A DNA stretch of 64,000 bases from Mesorhizobium sp. WSM4904 (GCF_029674545.1 NZ_CP121354.1:3915001-3979000); one strand, 5' to 3'; counted from the stretch's first letter, positions 37,620 to 46,727 are shown. Notes: generated from the letters alone by a model not told the origin. Numbers and translations: made by a program.

Positions 37620-38366
37620 ATGGCATTGGACATCGGCTATGTCAGCGCGGTCGGGGCAGGGGCGATCTCGTTCCTGTCGCCATGCGTGCTGCCGCTGGTG
37701 CCGCCCTATCTCTGCTACATGGCGGGCGTGTCCGTCGACGATTTCCGCGGCAATCGGGGCGTGACGGCACGGGAAGGCGCGCGCGGCGCGCTGCTCTATG
37801 CCTCTTTTGCCTTCGTGCTCGGCTTCTCGACCGTCTTCGTAGCGCTCGGCGCGGGCGCCTCGACCATTGGCCGTCTGCTGCGCGTCTGGCAGGAGCCGCT
37901 GGCGATGGTGGCGGGCGCGCTGATCATCGTCATGGGGCTGAATTTCCTCGGCATCCTGCGCATCCCGCTGCTGTCGCGCGAGGCGCGCTTCCAGTCGCAG
38001 GGCAAGCCGGCCAACATGGTCGCCGCCTACGTCATGGGACTGGCCTTCGCCTTCGGTTGGACGCCTTGCATCGGCCCGGTGCTCGGGCCGATCCTGACGC
38101 TGGCCGGCGGCCGCGAGACGGTGGGCGAGGGTGCGTTGCTGCTCGCCGCCTATTCGCTCGGCCTCGGCATTCCTTTCCTGATCGCGGCGCTGTTTTCCGG
38201 CGCCTTCATGCGCTTCCTCGGCAAATTCCGCGTCCATCTCGGCCGTGTCGAGAAGGCGATAGGCGCGCTTCTGGTCGTCGCCGGCGTGTTCTTCCTGACC
38301 GGTGGCGTGCAAAGCGCGTCCTATTGGCTGCTGGAGAATTTTCCGATGCTGGGGAGGTTGGGGTAA
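37620..38366 (+). CDS. CcdA-family thiol-disulfide transmembrane protein
   Basis: A 248-residue membrane protein with six helices. Conserved cysteines sit in the two symmetric motifs AISFLSPCVLPLVPPYL (helix 1) and FGWTPCIGPVLGPIL (helix 4). CcdA proteins pass reducing power from thioredoxin to periplasmic thiols, for example for cytochrome c assembly. No cytochrome c maturation genes are adjacent. The ATG at 37620 opens with a short MALDIGYV before helix 1. Confidence 0.92.
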   Translation: MALDIGYVSAVGAGAISFLSPCVLPLVPPYLCYMAGVSVDDFRGNRGVTAREGARGALLYASFAFVLGFSTVFVALGAGASTIGRLLRVWQEPLAMVAGALIIVMGLNFLGILRIPLLSREARFQSQGKPANMVAAYVMGLAFAFGWTPCIGPVLGPILTLAGGRETVGEGALLLAAYSLGLGIPFLIAALFSGAFMRFLGKFRVHLGRVEKAIGALLVVAGVFFLTGGVQSASYWLLENFPMLGRLG

Positions 38367-38439
38367 GCCGGGTTCAGGAACGGGCGCGAGCGTTCGCGTT
38401 GATGAAGCCGAATCCGCGGACTTTTCGCAAAGGAGCGAT

Positions 38440-38886
38440 GTGGGCGAGATGATATCCAGGGCGGACGCCGAGACGTTCTTCAAGACGTATGCGAAGGTCT
38501 TCAACGACGCAATTGCCGGCGACGTCGGTCTGGACGACGTTGCCGCGATCTACTCAACCGGCTTTGTCTCGGTGACGCCGGCAGGTGTCATGGTCGGCGA
38601 GAATGGCCAGCGATTGAAGGAGGTCATGAAGAAGGGCTTCGAGGCCTATCGGGCGATCGGCACGAAGAAAATGACCTGCGGAGGCGTTACGGTGATGCCC
38701 ATCGACCAGGACCATTGCGTGGCCAAAGTGCAATGGTCAGGCGACTACGAGCGCAAGAACAAAGATCGCCTTACCATCGACTTCGAGGTCAGCTATCTCG
38801 TCGAGAGGCGCGATGGCGATCTGAAGGTCTTTGGCTGGATTGCAGGTGACGAACAGGCTGAATTCAGAAAGCACGGCCTTTTGTAG
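38440..38886 (+). CDS. SnoaL/NTF2-like protein
   Basis: A 148-residue protein with the cone fold pattern: ADAETFFKTYAKVFNDAIAGDVGLDDVAAIYSTGFVSVTP, AGVMVGENGQRLKEVMKKGFEAYRAIG, then VEVSYLVERR-like strands and a final FGWIAGDEQAE. The ligand and function are unknown. GTG at 38440 is the likely start because GGAG lies five to six bases before it; the in-frame ATG at 38449 lies too far from that site. Confidence 0.75.
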   Translation: MGEMISRADAETFFKTYAKVFNDAIAGDVGLDDVAAIYSTGFVSVTPAGVMVGENGQRLKEVMKKGFEAYRAIGTKKMTCGGVTVMPIDQDHCVAKVQWSGDYERKNKDRLTIDFEVSYLVERRDGDLKVFGWIAGDEQAEFRKHGLL

Positions 38887-39012
38887 TCGCCGCCGGAGAC
38901 CTGCCAATTAAGCGTGAACTGCTCGTTGGTCTCACCGGAATTTAACCGCATTGGTACAGCATCACGCCGCTGTTAGCATGCATTGATTCAGCTTTCATAT
39001 GGTTGCCCTTTC

Positions 39013-40380
39013 ATGAGCCAGACATCCTGCCTGTCCGTCATCCTCGCCGCCGGCGAAGGCACGCGCATGAAAAGCGCGATGCCCAAGGTGCTGCACGCCA
39101 TCGCCGGGCTGCCGATGGTGGCCCATGTCGTGAAAGCCGCCGAAGCCGCAGGGGCAACGGGTCTCGCGCTGGTGATCGGCCATGGCGCGGAGGAAATGCG
39201 CAAGGCGGCGCAGAAATTCGCGCCGAAAGCCGAGACTTTCGTCCAGGAGGTACGGCTCGGCACCGCGCATGCCGTGCTTGCCGCGCGCGAAGCGATCTCA
39301 AAGGGTTACGACGATATTCTCGTGATGTTCGGCGACACGCCGCTGATCGATGCGGGCGCGCTCGCCGCCGCGCGGCAGAAGCTGGCGGAGGGTGCTGCGG
39401 TCGCGGTGATCGGCTTCCGCCCGCCCAATCCGACCGGCTACGGCCGGCTGATCGAAAAGGGCGGTCAGTTGGTCGCCATCCGTGAGGAAAAGGACTGTTC
39501 CGAGGCGGAAAAGAAGATCGGCTTCTGCAACGCCGGGATGATGGCGGTCGCGGGCAAGCATGCGCTTCGACTGCTCGACAAGGTCGGCAACGACAACGCG
39601 AAAGGCGAGTTCTATCTCACCGACATCGTCGAGATTGCCGGCGCGGAGGGCCTCGACGTGGTGGCCACCGAGGCGGAGTTCGAAAATGCGCTCGGCATCA
39701 ACAACCGGGCTGAACTCGCCGAGGCGGAAGGCATCTGGCAGGCGCGCCGGCGGCGCGAGGCGATGCTTGCGGGCGTGACGCTGATTGCGCCGGAAACCGT
39801 CTATTTCTCGCACGACACCGAAATCGGCGCCGATACGATCGTCGAGCCGAATGTCTGGTTCGGGCCGGGCGTCAAGATTGCCACCGGCGCCACGATCCAT
39901 GCCTTCAGCCATCTCACGGGCGCCACCATCGGGGAAAACAGCGAGGTTGGGCCGTTCGCGCGACTGCGTCCCGGTGCCGATCTCAGAAAGAGGGCCAAGG
40001 TCGGCAATTTCTGCGAGGTCAAGCAGTCGACCGTCGAGGAAGGCGCCAAGGTCAACCACCTGACCTATATCGGCGACGCGCGCGTCGGTGCCGGGGCAAA
40101 TATCGGCGCCGGCACCATCACCTGCAACTATGACGGCTATTCGAAATTCTTCACCGACATCGGCGAGGGCGCCTTTATCGGCTCGAACTCGTCGCTGGTG
40201 GCGCCGGTCTCGATCGGCAAGGGCGGCTACATCGCCTCGGGCAGCGTGATCACCGAGAGCGTGCCCGACGATGCGCTTGCCTTCGGCCGCGCCCGCCAGA
40301 AGACCCTGCCCGGCAAGGGCAAGGAACTGCGAGAACGCTTCGCCTCGGTCGCGGCGGCAAGGAAGAAGGCTGCGGAGTAG
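39013..40380 (+). CDS. glmU: Bifunctional N-acetylglucosamine-1-phosphate uridyltransferase/glucosamine-1-phosphate acetyltransferase
   Basis: A 455-residue cytoplasmic enzyme making UDP-GlcNAc in two steps for peptidoglycan and lipid A. The N-terminal pyrophosphorylase has [35 protein letters not shown] and MFGDTPLI. The C-terminal left-handed beta helix has hexapeptide repeats from about residue 255, with [23 protein letters not shown] and [15 protein letters not shown] at the acetyl-CoA site. The gene stands upstream of glmS, which makes the glucosamine-6-phosphate precursor. glmM, the step between, is not in the window. Confidence 0.96.
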   Translation: MSQTSCLSVILAAGEGTRMKSAMPKVLHAIAGLPMVAHVVKAAEAAGATGLALVIGHGAEEMRKAAQKFAPKAETFVQEVRLGTAHAVLAAREAISKGYDDILVMFGDTPLIDAGALAAARQKLAEGAAVAVIGFRPPNPTGYGRLIEKGGQLVAIREEKDCSEAEKKIGFCNAGMMAVAGKHALRLLDKVGNDNAKGEFYLTDIVEIAGAEGLDVVATEAEFENALGINNRAELAEAEGIWQARRRREAMLAGVTLIAPETVYFSHDTEIGADTIVEPNVWFGPGVKIATGATIHAFSHLTGATIGENSEVGPFARLRPGADLRKRAKVGNFCEVKQSTVEEGAKVNHLTYIGDARVGAGANIGAGTITCNYDGYSKFFTDIGEGAFIGSNSSLVAPVSIGKGGYIASGSVITESVPDDALAFGRARQKTLPGKGKELRERFASVAAARKKAAE

Positions 40381-40397
40381 CGCCGGCACGTAGTTTA

Positions 40398-40419
40398 GGC
40401 GGCTTTGCCGAAGGCCGCC
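40398..40419. terminator. Hairpin after glmU
   Basis: GGCGGCTTT pairs with AAGGCCGCC (one G-T pair) around a four-base loop, 17 bases past the glmU stop. No T tract follows, so glmU-glmS read-through is possible. Confidence 0.45.
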
Positions 40420-40632
40420 GCGGCCGTGATCTGAGCCAAGGGATGAACGATCGGAAACCAAGGCTCTGAGAAGCCGAGCAATTCGAGTAATGGGATTGCA
40501 ACGACGGCCTGGCATGGTGCATCGGTCGCAAAACCGTTCCGGCTGACACGGAACGAAACGCAAAGTGACTTTCGCGGCAGTCCGGCAATCCCTAGATAAC
40601 GCTGGGTTTCCGCATGAAATCGGGGGCAGGGC

Positions 40633-42456
40633 ATGTGCGGTATCGTTGGAATTGTCGGCCATTCGCAGGTCGCGCCGCTGATCGTCGATGCGCTGAAGCG
40701 GCTCGAATATCGCGGTTATGACTCTGCCGGCGTCGCCACCATCGAGAAGGGCGAGCTCGGCCGACGCCGCGCCGAAGGCAAGCTGATCAACCTCGAACGC
40801 CGTCTGAAGGAAGACCCGCTCGACGGCACGATCGGCATCGGCCACACGCGCTGGGCGACGCATGGCGTGCCGAACGAGACCAATGCGCACCCGCATTTTT
40901 CCGACGGCGTCGCCATCGTCCACAACGGCATCATCGAAAACTTCGCCGAGCTGCGCGACGAGCTCTCCCGCGATGGCTACAAATTCTCCTCGCAGACCGA
41001 CACCGAAGTCGTCGCGCATCTGGTGGCGCGGGAACTCGCCAAGGGGCTGAAGCCGGTCCAGGCCGCGCATCAGGCGCTGAAGCGGCTCTCCGGCGCCTTC
41101 GCGCTGGCGATCATGTTCAAGGGCGACGAGGACCTGATCGTCGGCGCCCGCAACGGTCCGCCGCTCGCCGTCGGCCATGGCGACGGCGAGATGTTTCTGG
41201 GCTCGGACGCCATCGCGCTGGCGCCTTTCACCAACGCGGTCACCTATCTGGAAGACGGCGACTGGGCCGAAGTGCGTCGAAACAGCGTCACCATTTATGA
41301 CATCGACGGCAACAAGGTCGACCGCAGGCGCCAGCAGTCGCTGTCGACCAGCTTCATGGTCGACAAGGGCAACCGCCGGCATTTCATGGAAAAGGAAATC
41401 CATGAACAGCCGGAGGTGATCTCGCACACGCTGGCCCATTACGTGGATTTCGTCGCCGGCGTCTCGAAGCCGCTCGAGCTGCCCTTCGACTTCGCCAAGA
41501 TCGGCCGGCTGGCGATCTCGGCCTGCGGCACCGCCTATCTCGCCGGGCTGATTTCGAAATACTGGTTCGAGCGCTACGCGCGGCTGCCGGTCGACATCGA
41601 TGTCGCCTCGGAATTCCGCTATCGCGAGATGCCGCTGTCGGCGAGCGACGCAGCCTTCTTCATCTCGCAGTCGGGCGAGACCGCCGACACGCTGGCCTCG
41701 CTGCGCTATTGCCGCAAGGCCGGCATGAAGATCGGCGCGGTCGTCAATGTGCGGGAATCGACCATGGCGCGCGAATCCGACGTCGTACTGCCGACGCTTG
41801 CCGGCCCGGAGATCGGTGTCGCTTCGACCAAGGCCTTCACCTGCCAGCTGTCGGTGCTGGCTTCGCTGGCTGTGCGGGCCGGCGTGGCGCGCGGCTCGAT
41901 CTCGCGCGACGAGGAAAAGCAGCTGGTGCGCGAGCTTTCCGAGGCGCCGCGCTACGCCACCCAGGTGCTGAAGCTCGACGAGCAGATCGAACGCATCTCG
42001 CGCGAGCTCTCCCGCTACAAGGACGTGCTCTATCTCGGTCGCGACACCAATTTCCCCCTCGCCATGGAAGGGGCGCTGAAGCTCAAGGAAATCTCCTATA
42101 TCCATGCCGAAGGCTATGCCGGCGGCGAGCTGAAGCACGGGCCGATCGCGTTGATCGACGAGAACATGCCGGTGATCGTGATCGCGCCGCATGACCGCAT
42201 CTTCGAAAAGACGGTGTCGAACATGCAGGAAGTGGCGGCGCGCGGCGGCAAGATCATCCTCATCACCGACGCCAAGGGTGCGGCGCAGGCGGGCATCAAG
42301 GCGATGGAGACGATCATCCTGCCCGATGTGCCGGAAATCATCGCGCCGATCATCTACGCGCTGCCGATCCAGATGCTCGCCTATTTCACCGCCGTGTTCA
42401 TGGGCACTGACGTCGACCAGCCGCGCAATCTGGCGAAATCCGTGACGGTGGAGTAG
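40633..42456 (+). CDS. glmS: Glutamine-fructose-6-phosphate aminotransferase (isomerizing)
   Basis: A 607-residue enzyme making glucosamine-6-phosphate. The N-terminal glutaminase has the Cys2 nucleophile (MCGIVGIVG), GHTRWATHG and GIIENFAEL. Two SIS isomerase domains follow (ISACGTAYLAG, ISQSGETADTLASL, LGRDTNFPLAMEGALKLKEISYIHAEGY). The C-terminus LAKSVTVE is invariant in the family. The ATG at 40633 is the only possible start, because the nucleophile must follow the initiator Met. The DNA directly after it is the decayed accessory patch. Confidence 0.97.
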   Translation: MCGIVGIVGHSQVAPLIVDALKRLEYRGYDSAGVATIEKGELGRRRAEGKLINLERRLKEDPLDGTIGIGHTRWATHGVPNETNAHPHFSDGVAIVHNGIIENFAELRDELSRDGYKFSSQTDTEVVAHLVARELAKGLKPVQAAHQALKRLSGAFALAIMFKGDEDLIVGARNGPPLAVGHGDGEMFLGSDAIALAPFTNAVTYLEDGDWAEVRRNSVTIYDIDGNKVDRRRQQSLSTSFMVDKGNRRHFMEKEIHEQPEVISHTLAHYVDFVAGVSKPLELPFDFAKIGRLAISACGTAYLAGLISKYWFERYARLPVDIDVASEFRYREMPLSASDAAFFISQSGETADTLASLRYCRKAGMKIGAVVNVRESTMARESDVVLPTLAGPEIGVASTKAFTCQLSVLASLAVRAGVARGSISRDEEKQLVRELSEAPRYATQVLKLDEQIERISRELSRYKDVLYLGRDTNFPLAMEGALKLKEISYIHAEGYAGGELKHGPIALIDENMPVIVIAPHDRIFEKTVSNMQEVAARGGKIILITDAKGAAQAGIKAMETIILPDVPEIIAPIIYALPIQMLAYFTAVFMGTDVDQPRNLAKSVTVE

Positions 42457-42483
42457 GCTTCGCCAGCGGTGGACCGAAACGCA

Positions 42484-42548
42484 CCTTCGTCATCCACGGG
42501 CGGAGCAGGAGCGGAGCTCCTGCGCAGACCCGAGGTCCATTCCGTGAC
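42484..42548 (+). repeat. Left arm of the inverted repeat flanking the GIY-YIG remnant
   Basis: About 65 bases beginning CCTTCGTCATCCACGGGCGG and ending CATTCCGTGAC. Its reverse complement matches 42933-43000 closely, with differences mainly in a central GAGC/GCTT part that is itself a small palindrome. The two arms lie 385 bases apart and enclose the nuclease pseudogene. Confidence 0.8.
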
Positions 42549-42609
42549 CTTACAAAGAATGCAGCCCATCAGAATGGTCGCTTGATCATCCATCCGTTAT
42601 ACTTCGTGC

Positions 42610-42898
42610 ATGACGGGTTATGTTTATATGACTGCGAGCAAGAAGCGCGGCACCATCTACATCGGAGTAACAAACGATCTGGCCCGTCGAGTGCCAGAGC
42701 ATAGGTCCGGCGAAGGCTCGCGCTTTACCGGGCGTTATGGCGTGCAGCGCTTGGCTCTGGTACGAGGAATATTTCGACATCCGGGATGCCATCCAGCGCG
42801 AGAAGTCGCTGAAACGCTGGCCGCGCCAATGGAAGATCGAACTGGTCGAATAGACCAATCCGGAGTGGTTTGAGCTTTTTCGCGGCACCGGGTGGTAG
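42610..42898 (+). pseudogene. Broken GIY-YIG endonuclease
   Basis: The start MTGYVYMTASKKRGTIYIGVTNDLARRV has the GIY-YIG core (GYVYM and TIYIGVTN) and the HRSGEGSRFTGRYGVQRL segment. After about 42750 the family sequence continues in the next frame: LWYEEYFDIRDAIQREKSLK, then RWPRQWKIELVE. That frame then hits TAG at 42851, where relatives go on; beyond it TNPEWFELF is still visible up to 42898. So the gene carries one frameshift and one nonsense change, and a Pro replaces the usual Trp in ARRVPEH. Intact relatives are small single-domain nucleases. The ORF is bounded by inverted repeats. Confidence 0.82.
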
Positions 42899-42932
42899 CG
42901 CCTATTCTGCACCGCTTCTATCCGGCCGAAGC

Positions 42933-43000
42933 GTCACGGAATGGATCCTCGGGTCTGCGCGCGTCGCTTCGCTCCTTGCTCCGCCCGTGGATGACGAGGG
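42933..43000 (-). repeat. Right arm of the inverted repeat flanking the GIY-YIG remnant
   Basis: Begins GTCACGGAATGGATCCTCGG and ends CCCGTGGATGACGAGGG. It is the inverted partner of 42484-42548. It starts 35 bases after the last recognisable codon of the nuclease. Confidence 0.8.
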
Positions 43001-43085
43001 GAAGGATGTTTCGGCTAATCGCGAACCTAAGCAGCTTTCATTTGGAGCGTTGAAAGCCGTTACCTTGCAGTTGGCTTTGTACCAT

Positions 43086-43100
43086 AGCATGATACATGCT
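43086..43100. promoter_or_regulatory. Palindrome upstream of the broken higA
   Basis: AGCATG-ATA-CATGCT, six-base arms with a three-base centre, 41 bases before the higA start. HigA-type antitoxins bind palindromes at their own promoter, so this is a plausible relic operator. Confidence 0.45.
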
Positions 43101-43140
43101 GGGAGGCGCGCTCGCCCTAACCCTTTGAGGATACCGAGCT

Positions 43141-43432
43141 ATGCTCAAGTTCGCACGCCCTATCCATCCTGGGGAATTCCTGCGCGAGGAGTATCTTGTT
43201 CCCCTTCGCATGAGCGCCGGCGCATTGGCGCGGAAGCTCAACCTGCCGCGTACTCGTATCGAGCGTATCGGAGGTCGGCCTTACTCCCGATACAGCCCTT
43301 CGCCTTGCCAGATTCTTCAACACCACACCCGAGTTCTGGATGAACTTCCAGAAGGCCTACGAGCTTGAGACCGAGGCGAGAAAGATCGCGGCGGAACTCG
43401 AAAAGATTGTGCCGCTGGACGCAGCGGCATGA
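43141..43432 (+). pseudogene. Frameshifted HigA-family antitoxin
   Basis: The first 43 codons read MLKFARPIHPGEFLREEYLV, then a helix-turn-helix start (MSAGALARKLNLPRTRIERI), typical of the HigA/VapA addiction-module antidote. The family sequence then continues in another frame as VSEVGLTPDTALRLARFFNTTPEFWMNFQKAYELETEARK, ending DAAA at 43432. The break lies at about 43258-43266. A five-base GTATC unit that would restore the frame is missing, as expected from slippage on GTATCGTATC. No intact HigB toxin gene lies upstream. The module is dead. Confidence 0.82.
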
Positions 43433-43516
43433 CCAACGCTCTTTAAAAACTTCGCAGTTCCAAACCGGCTCGCGGTTCACTAATCTCGGCGCTGCAACCT
43501 GCGCCGCGGTGAACCT

Positions 43517-44272
43517 ATGTCCGATGCTCTGAAGACCTCTGGCATGACCCGGCTCAGGAATTATTTCCTGACCGGCTTCATCGTCTGCGCGCCGCTGGCG
43601 ATCACCGCCTATATCGCCTGGTCCCTCATCGGCTGGGTCGATTCCTGGGTGAAACCTTACATCCCCGCCCGCTACAATCCCGACACCTATCTGCCGTTCC
43701 CGGTGCCCGGCTTCGGGCTGATCGTGGCTTTGGTGCTGATCACGCTGATCGGCTTCCTGACGGCAAACATCGTCGGCCGCGCCATCGTCAATTTCGGCGA
43801 GCGGCTGCTCGGCCGCATGCCGCTGGTGCGCGGCATCTATGGCTCGCTGAAGCAGATTTTCGAGACGGTGCTGTCGAACAAGGGCGATATGTTCCGTCAG
43901 GTCGGCCTGGTCGAATATCCGCGCAAAGGGGTCTGGTCGCTGGTCTTCGTGGCCAGCGAGAAGGAAACCGAGATCAACCAGAAGCTCGACCAGGAAGGCG
44001 ATCCGCTGATCGCGGTGTTCATGCCCTGCACGCCGAACCCGACCACCGGCTTCCTGATGTATGTGCATAGATCCGAGATCGTGCTGCTCGACATGACGAT
44101 CGAGGACGGCGCCAAGCTGATCGTTTCGGCCGGCATGGTGGCGCCGGAGGTCAAGGCCAAGCTGGTGACGCTGAACGGCGAGCCTGTCGAGGGGGCGCTC
44201 GCCAACCCGGCGCTGGGTGCCGCTCAGCCGGCGCGCAGAAGCCGCACGGCCTCGTCGCGCCCGAACAGATAA
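43517..44272 (+). CDS. DUF502 membrane protein
   Basis: A 251-residue protein with two membrane helices (YFLTGFIVCAPLAITAYIAW and GFGLIVALVLITLIGFLTANIV). A conserved soluble part follows: GRMPLVRGIYGSLKQIFETVL, SLVFVASEKE, and PCTPNPTTGFLMYVHRSEIVLLDMTIEDGAKLIVSAG. This is the DUF502 signature; the function is unknown. The C-terminal 30 residues are Ala/Arg/Ser-rich and run past the recG stop, so the two convergent genes overlap by 49 bases. The gene is a regular neighbour of recG and glmS in rhizobia. Confidence 0.9.
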   Translation: MSDALKTSGMTRLRNYFLTGFIVCAPLAITAYIAWSLIGWVDSWVKPYIPARYNPDTYLPFPVPGFGLIVALVLITLIGFLTANIVGRAIVNFGERLLGRMPLVRGIYGSLKQIFETVLSNKGDMFRQVGLVEYPRKGVWSLVFVASEKETEINQKLDQEGDPLIAVFMPCTPNPTTGFLMYVHRSEIVLLDMTIEDGAKLIVSAGMVAPEVKAKLVTLNGEPVEGALANPALGAAQPARRSRTASSRPNR

Positions 44273-46332
44273 AGCAGCAGCCGGAGCGCCTGGCCGCGTT
44301 CGGACTGCAGTTCCGAATCGCGCGACAGGATCAGCCGGGCGTCGTCGCGCGCGGCCTCGAGCAGATCGGCATGGAACTCGATGCGCGCCACCTGGAAGCC
44401 TGGGGTGCCGGACTGGCGGGTGCCCAGCAGCTCGCCTTCGCCGCGCAGCTTGAGGTCCTCCTCAGCGATGCGGAATCCGTCCTCGGTCTCGCGCATCACC
44501 GACAGCCGGCGCTTCGCCGTCTCGCCGAGCGGATCCTTGTAAAGCAGCACGCAAGAAGAGGGCCGGTCGCCGCGCCCGACCCGGCCACGCAACTGGTGCA
44601 ACTGCGCAAGCCCGAAGCGTTCGGCATGCTCGATGACCATGATCGTCGCGTCCGGCACGTCGACGCCGACCTCGATGACGGTGGTCGCTATCAGGATGCG
44701 CGTCTCGCCCTGCTTGAAGGCGCGCATCGCCTCGTCCTTCTCCGCACCCTTCATTCGGCCATGCACCAAGCCGATCCGGTCGCCAAACAGCGGTTTCAGA
44801 GACGCGAAACGGTCCTCCGCCGACATCAGCTTGATCTCTTCGGATTCCTCGACCAGAGGGCAGATCCAGTAGATTTTCTGACCTTCGGCGACGGCATCGC
44901 GCATGCGCCCGACCAATTCGTCCAGCCGCTCCATCGGCAAGGTGACGGTGCGGATCGGCTGCCGGCCGGCCGGCTTCTCGGTGAGCTTCGAGACGTCCAT
45001 GTCGCCAAAGGCGGTCAGCACCAGCGTGCGCGGAATGGGGGTCGCCGTCATCACCAGCATGTCGGGCGCATCGCCCTTGGCGGTAATCGCCAGCCGCTGG
45101 TGGACGCCGAACCGGTGCTGTTCGTCGACGACGGCAAGGACGAGGTCGTGGAACGTCACCGTCTCCTGGAACAGCGCATGCGTGCCGACGACGATGTCGA
45201 TCGCGCCACTGGCAAGGCCTTCGAGCGTCTCAGCGCGCTCGCGGCCTTTTTCGCGGCCGGTGAGGATGGCGACGCTGAGGCCGGCTTTCTCCGCGAGCGG
45301 CTCGATCGTCGCCAGGTGCTGGCGCGCCAGGATTTCGGTCGGCGCCATCAGCGCCGCCTGCCCGCCGGCCTCTACCGCGCGCCCCATGGCGAGCAGCGCG
45401 ACCACCGTCTTGCCGGAGCCGACGTCGCCCTGCAGCAGGCGCAGCATGCGCTCGGGATCGGCGAGGTCGGCATTGATTTCGCCGAGCGCGAATTCCTGGC
45501 TGGGCGTAAGCTTGTAGGGCAGGGCAGCGCGCAGTTTCTCGACGACGCGGCCGTCGCCGGTGAGCGGCCGGCCCGAAAGACGGCGGATTCTGGCCCGCAC
45601 CAGCGCCAGCGACACCTGGCCGGCCAAGAACTCGTCGTAGGCAAGGCGTCGCCAGGCCGCGCCCTCGACGGCAACGTCGATGGGGTCCTTCGGGTAATGG
45701 ATGCGGCTGAGCGCATCGCCGAAAGACGGAAAGCTGTGCCGGCGCATGAAGGCCTCGTCCTGCCATTCCGGCAGCTCCGGCAGGCGGCCGAGCGCCTGTC
45801 CGATGGCGCGGCGCAGCACTTTTGCCGACAGGCCGGCGGTGAGCGGATAGACGGGCTCGACCAGCGGCAGGCCGTCGGCCTCGTCGATCGGCGCGATATG
45901 GTCGGGATGAACCATGGTCGGGCGGCCGTTGAACCACTCCATGCGGCCGGAGATCACGACACGTTCGCCCTCGGGAAGCATCTTCTGCAGATAGGCGGCA
46001 TGGGCATGGAAGAAGGTCAACGCGACTTCGCCGGTGTCGTCATGGGCGTAGACGCGGTAAGGCACGGACCTGTTGCCGCGGGGCGGCGGCTGATGGCGGT
46101 CGACCCGCACCTCGAGGGTCACGATCTGGCCTTCGGCCGAGAGCGCGATGCCCGGCCGGTTGCGGCGGTCGATCACCGTGTTGGGCAGCACGAACAGCAG
46201 ATCGCCGGCGCGCGCGGCGCGATCGCCGAGATCGGCCGGCACGACCCGCTCGATCATGGTCGCGACTTTCGGGCCGATGCCGGCGAGCGAGGTGATCGGG
46301 ACGAACAGGGGATCGAGGATGGAAGGACGCAT
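44224..46332 (-). CDS. recG: ATP-dependent DNA helicase RecG
   Basis: A 702-residue branch-migration helicase that rescues stalled replication forks. An N-terminal wedge/OB domain (IVTLEVRVDRHQPP, GRMEWFNGRPTMVHPDHI) precedes two helicase domains. Walker A is LLQGDVGSGKTVVALL, the DExH box is VVDEQHRFGVHQR, and motif VI is QLRGRVGRGDRPSSCVLLY. It is divergent from sdhE, with about 90 bases between, and its stop is overlapped by DUF502. Confidence 0.96.
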   Translation of the reverse strand: MRPSILDPLFVPITSLAGIGPKVATMIERVVPADLGDRAARAGDLLFVLPNTVIDRRNRPGIALSAEGQIVTLEVRVDRHQPPPRGNRSVPYRVYAHDDTGEVALTFFHAHAAYLQKMLPEGERVVISGRMEWFNGRPTMVHPDHIAPIDEADGLPLVEPVYPLTAGLSAKVLRRAIGQALGRLPELPEWQDEAFMRRHSFPSFGDALSRIHYPKDPIDVAVEGAAWRRLAYDEFLAGQVSLALVRARIRRLSGRPLTGDGRVVEKLRAALPYKLTPSQEFALGEINADLADPERMLRLLQGDVGSGKTVVALLAMGRAVEAGGQAALMAPTEILARQHLATIEPLAEKAGLSVAILTGREKGRERAETLEGLASGAIDIVVGTHALFQETVTFHDLVLAVVDEQHRFGVHQRLAITAKGDAPDMLVMTATPIPRTLVLTAFGDMDVSKLTEKPAGRQPIRTVTLPMERLDELVGRMRDAVAEGQKIYWICPLVEESEEIKLMSAEDRFASLKPLFGDRIGLVHGRMKGAEKDEAMRAFKQGETRILIATTVIEVGVDVPDATIMVIEHAERFGLAQLHQLRGRVGRGDRPSSCVLLYKDPLGETAKRRLSVMRETEDGFRIAEEDLKLRGEGELLGTRQSGTPGFQVARIEFHADLLEAARDDARLILSRDSELQSERGQALRLLLYLFGRDEAVRLLRAG

Positions 46333-46425
46333 GGTGTCAGCTTATGTCGCGACGGCCGCAGCGCAAAGGCTGACACCGGTCGCTATCCACGCTATATGCG
46401 CCGCTTCGAACAGGGATACGGCGCG

Positions 46426-46713
46426 ATGACCGGAACACAGCGATCAAGCGAGGGGTTGGATGCCCGCCGCCGCAAGCTCCTGTTCCGCTCCTGGCATCGC
46501 GGCATGCGCGAGATGGACCTCATCCTCGGCTCCTTCGCCGATGCCGAGATCGGCGCCTTGACCGGCGACGAAATCGACCAATATGAAATGCTCCTCGAAA
46601 TCCCCGATACTGAATTCCTGCCGATGATCATCGGCGAACGCCCGGTTCCGCCCGATATCGATTGCGCGGTGCTGCAAAAGATCCTGGCGTCGCGCCGGAC
46701 CGTGACATTTTGA
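46426..46713 (+). CDS. sdhE: Succinate dehydrogenase assembly factor (SdhE, DUF339)
   Basis: A 95-residue helical protein that promotes FAD attachment to the SdhA flavoprotein. The signature is RRRKLLFRSWHRGMREMDLILGSFAD with the conserved RGMRE loop, followed by YEMLLEIPDTEFLPMI. The ATG at 46426 has AGGGAT upstream, so it is preferred to the ATG at 46396. mfd starts 14 bases after the stop, so the two share an mRNA, as in other rhizobia. Confidence 0.9.
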   Translation: MTGTQRSSEGLDARRRKLLFRSWHRGMREMDLILGSFADAEIGALTGDEIDQYEMLLEIPDTEFLPMIIGERPVPPDIDCAVLQKILASRRTVTF

Positions 46714-46727
46714 AAAACGCATAACCC

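Noticed and set aside
39298-42192. 964-codon open frame on the minus strand
   Set aside because: Runs opposite both glmU and glmS; no known domain and composition typical of antisense shadows.
44371-46713. 780-codon open frame on the plus strand
   Set aside because: Opposite recG; only its last part coincides with the real sdhE frame.
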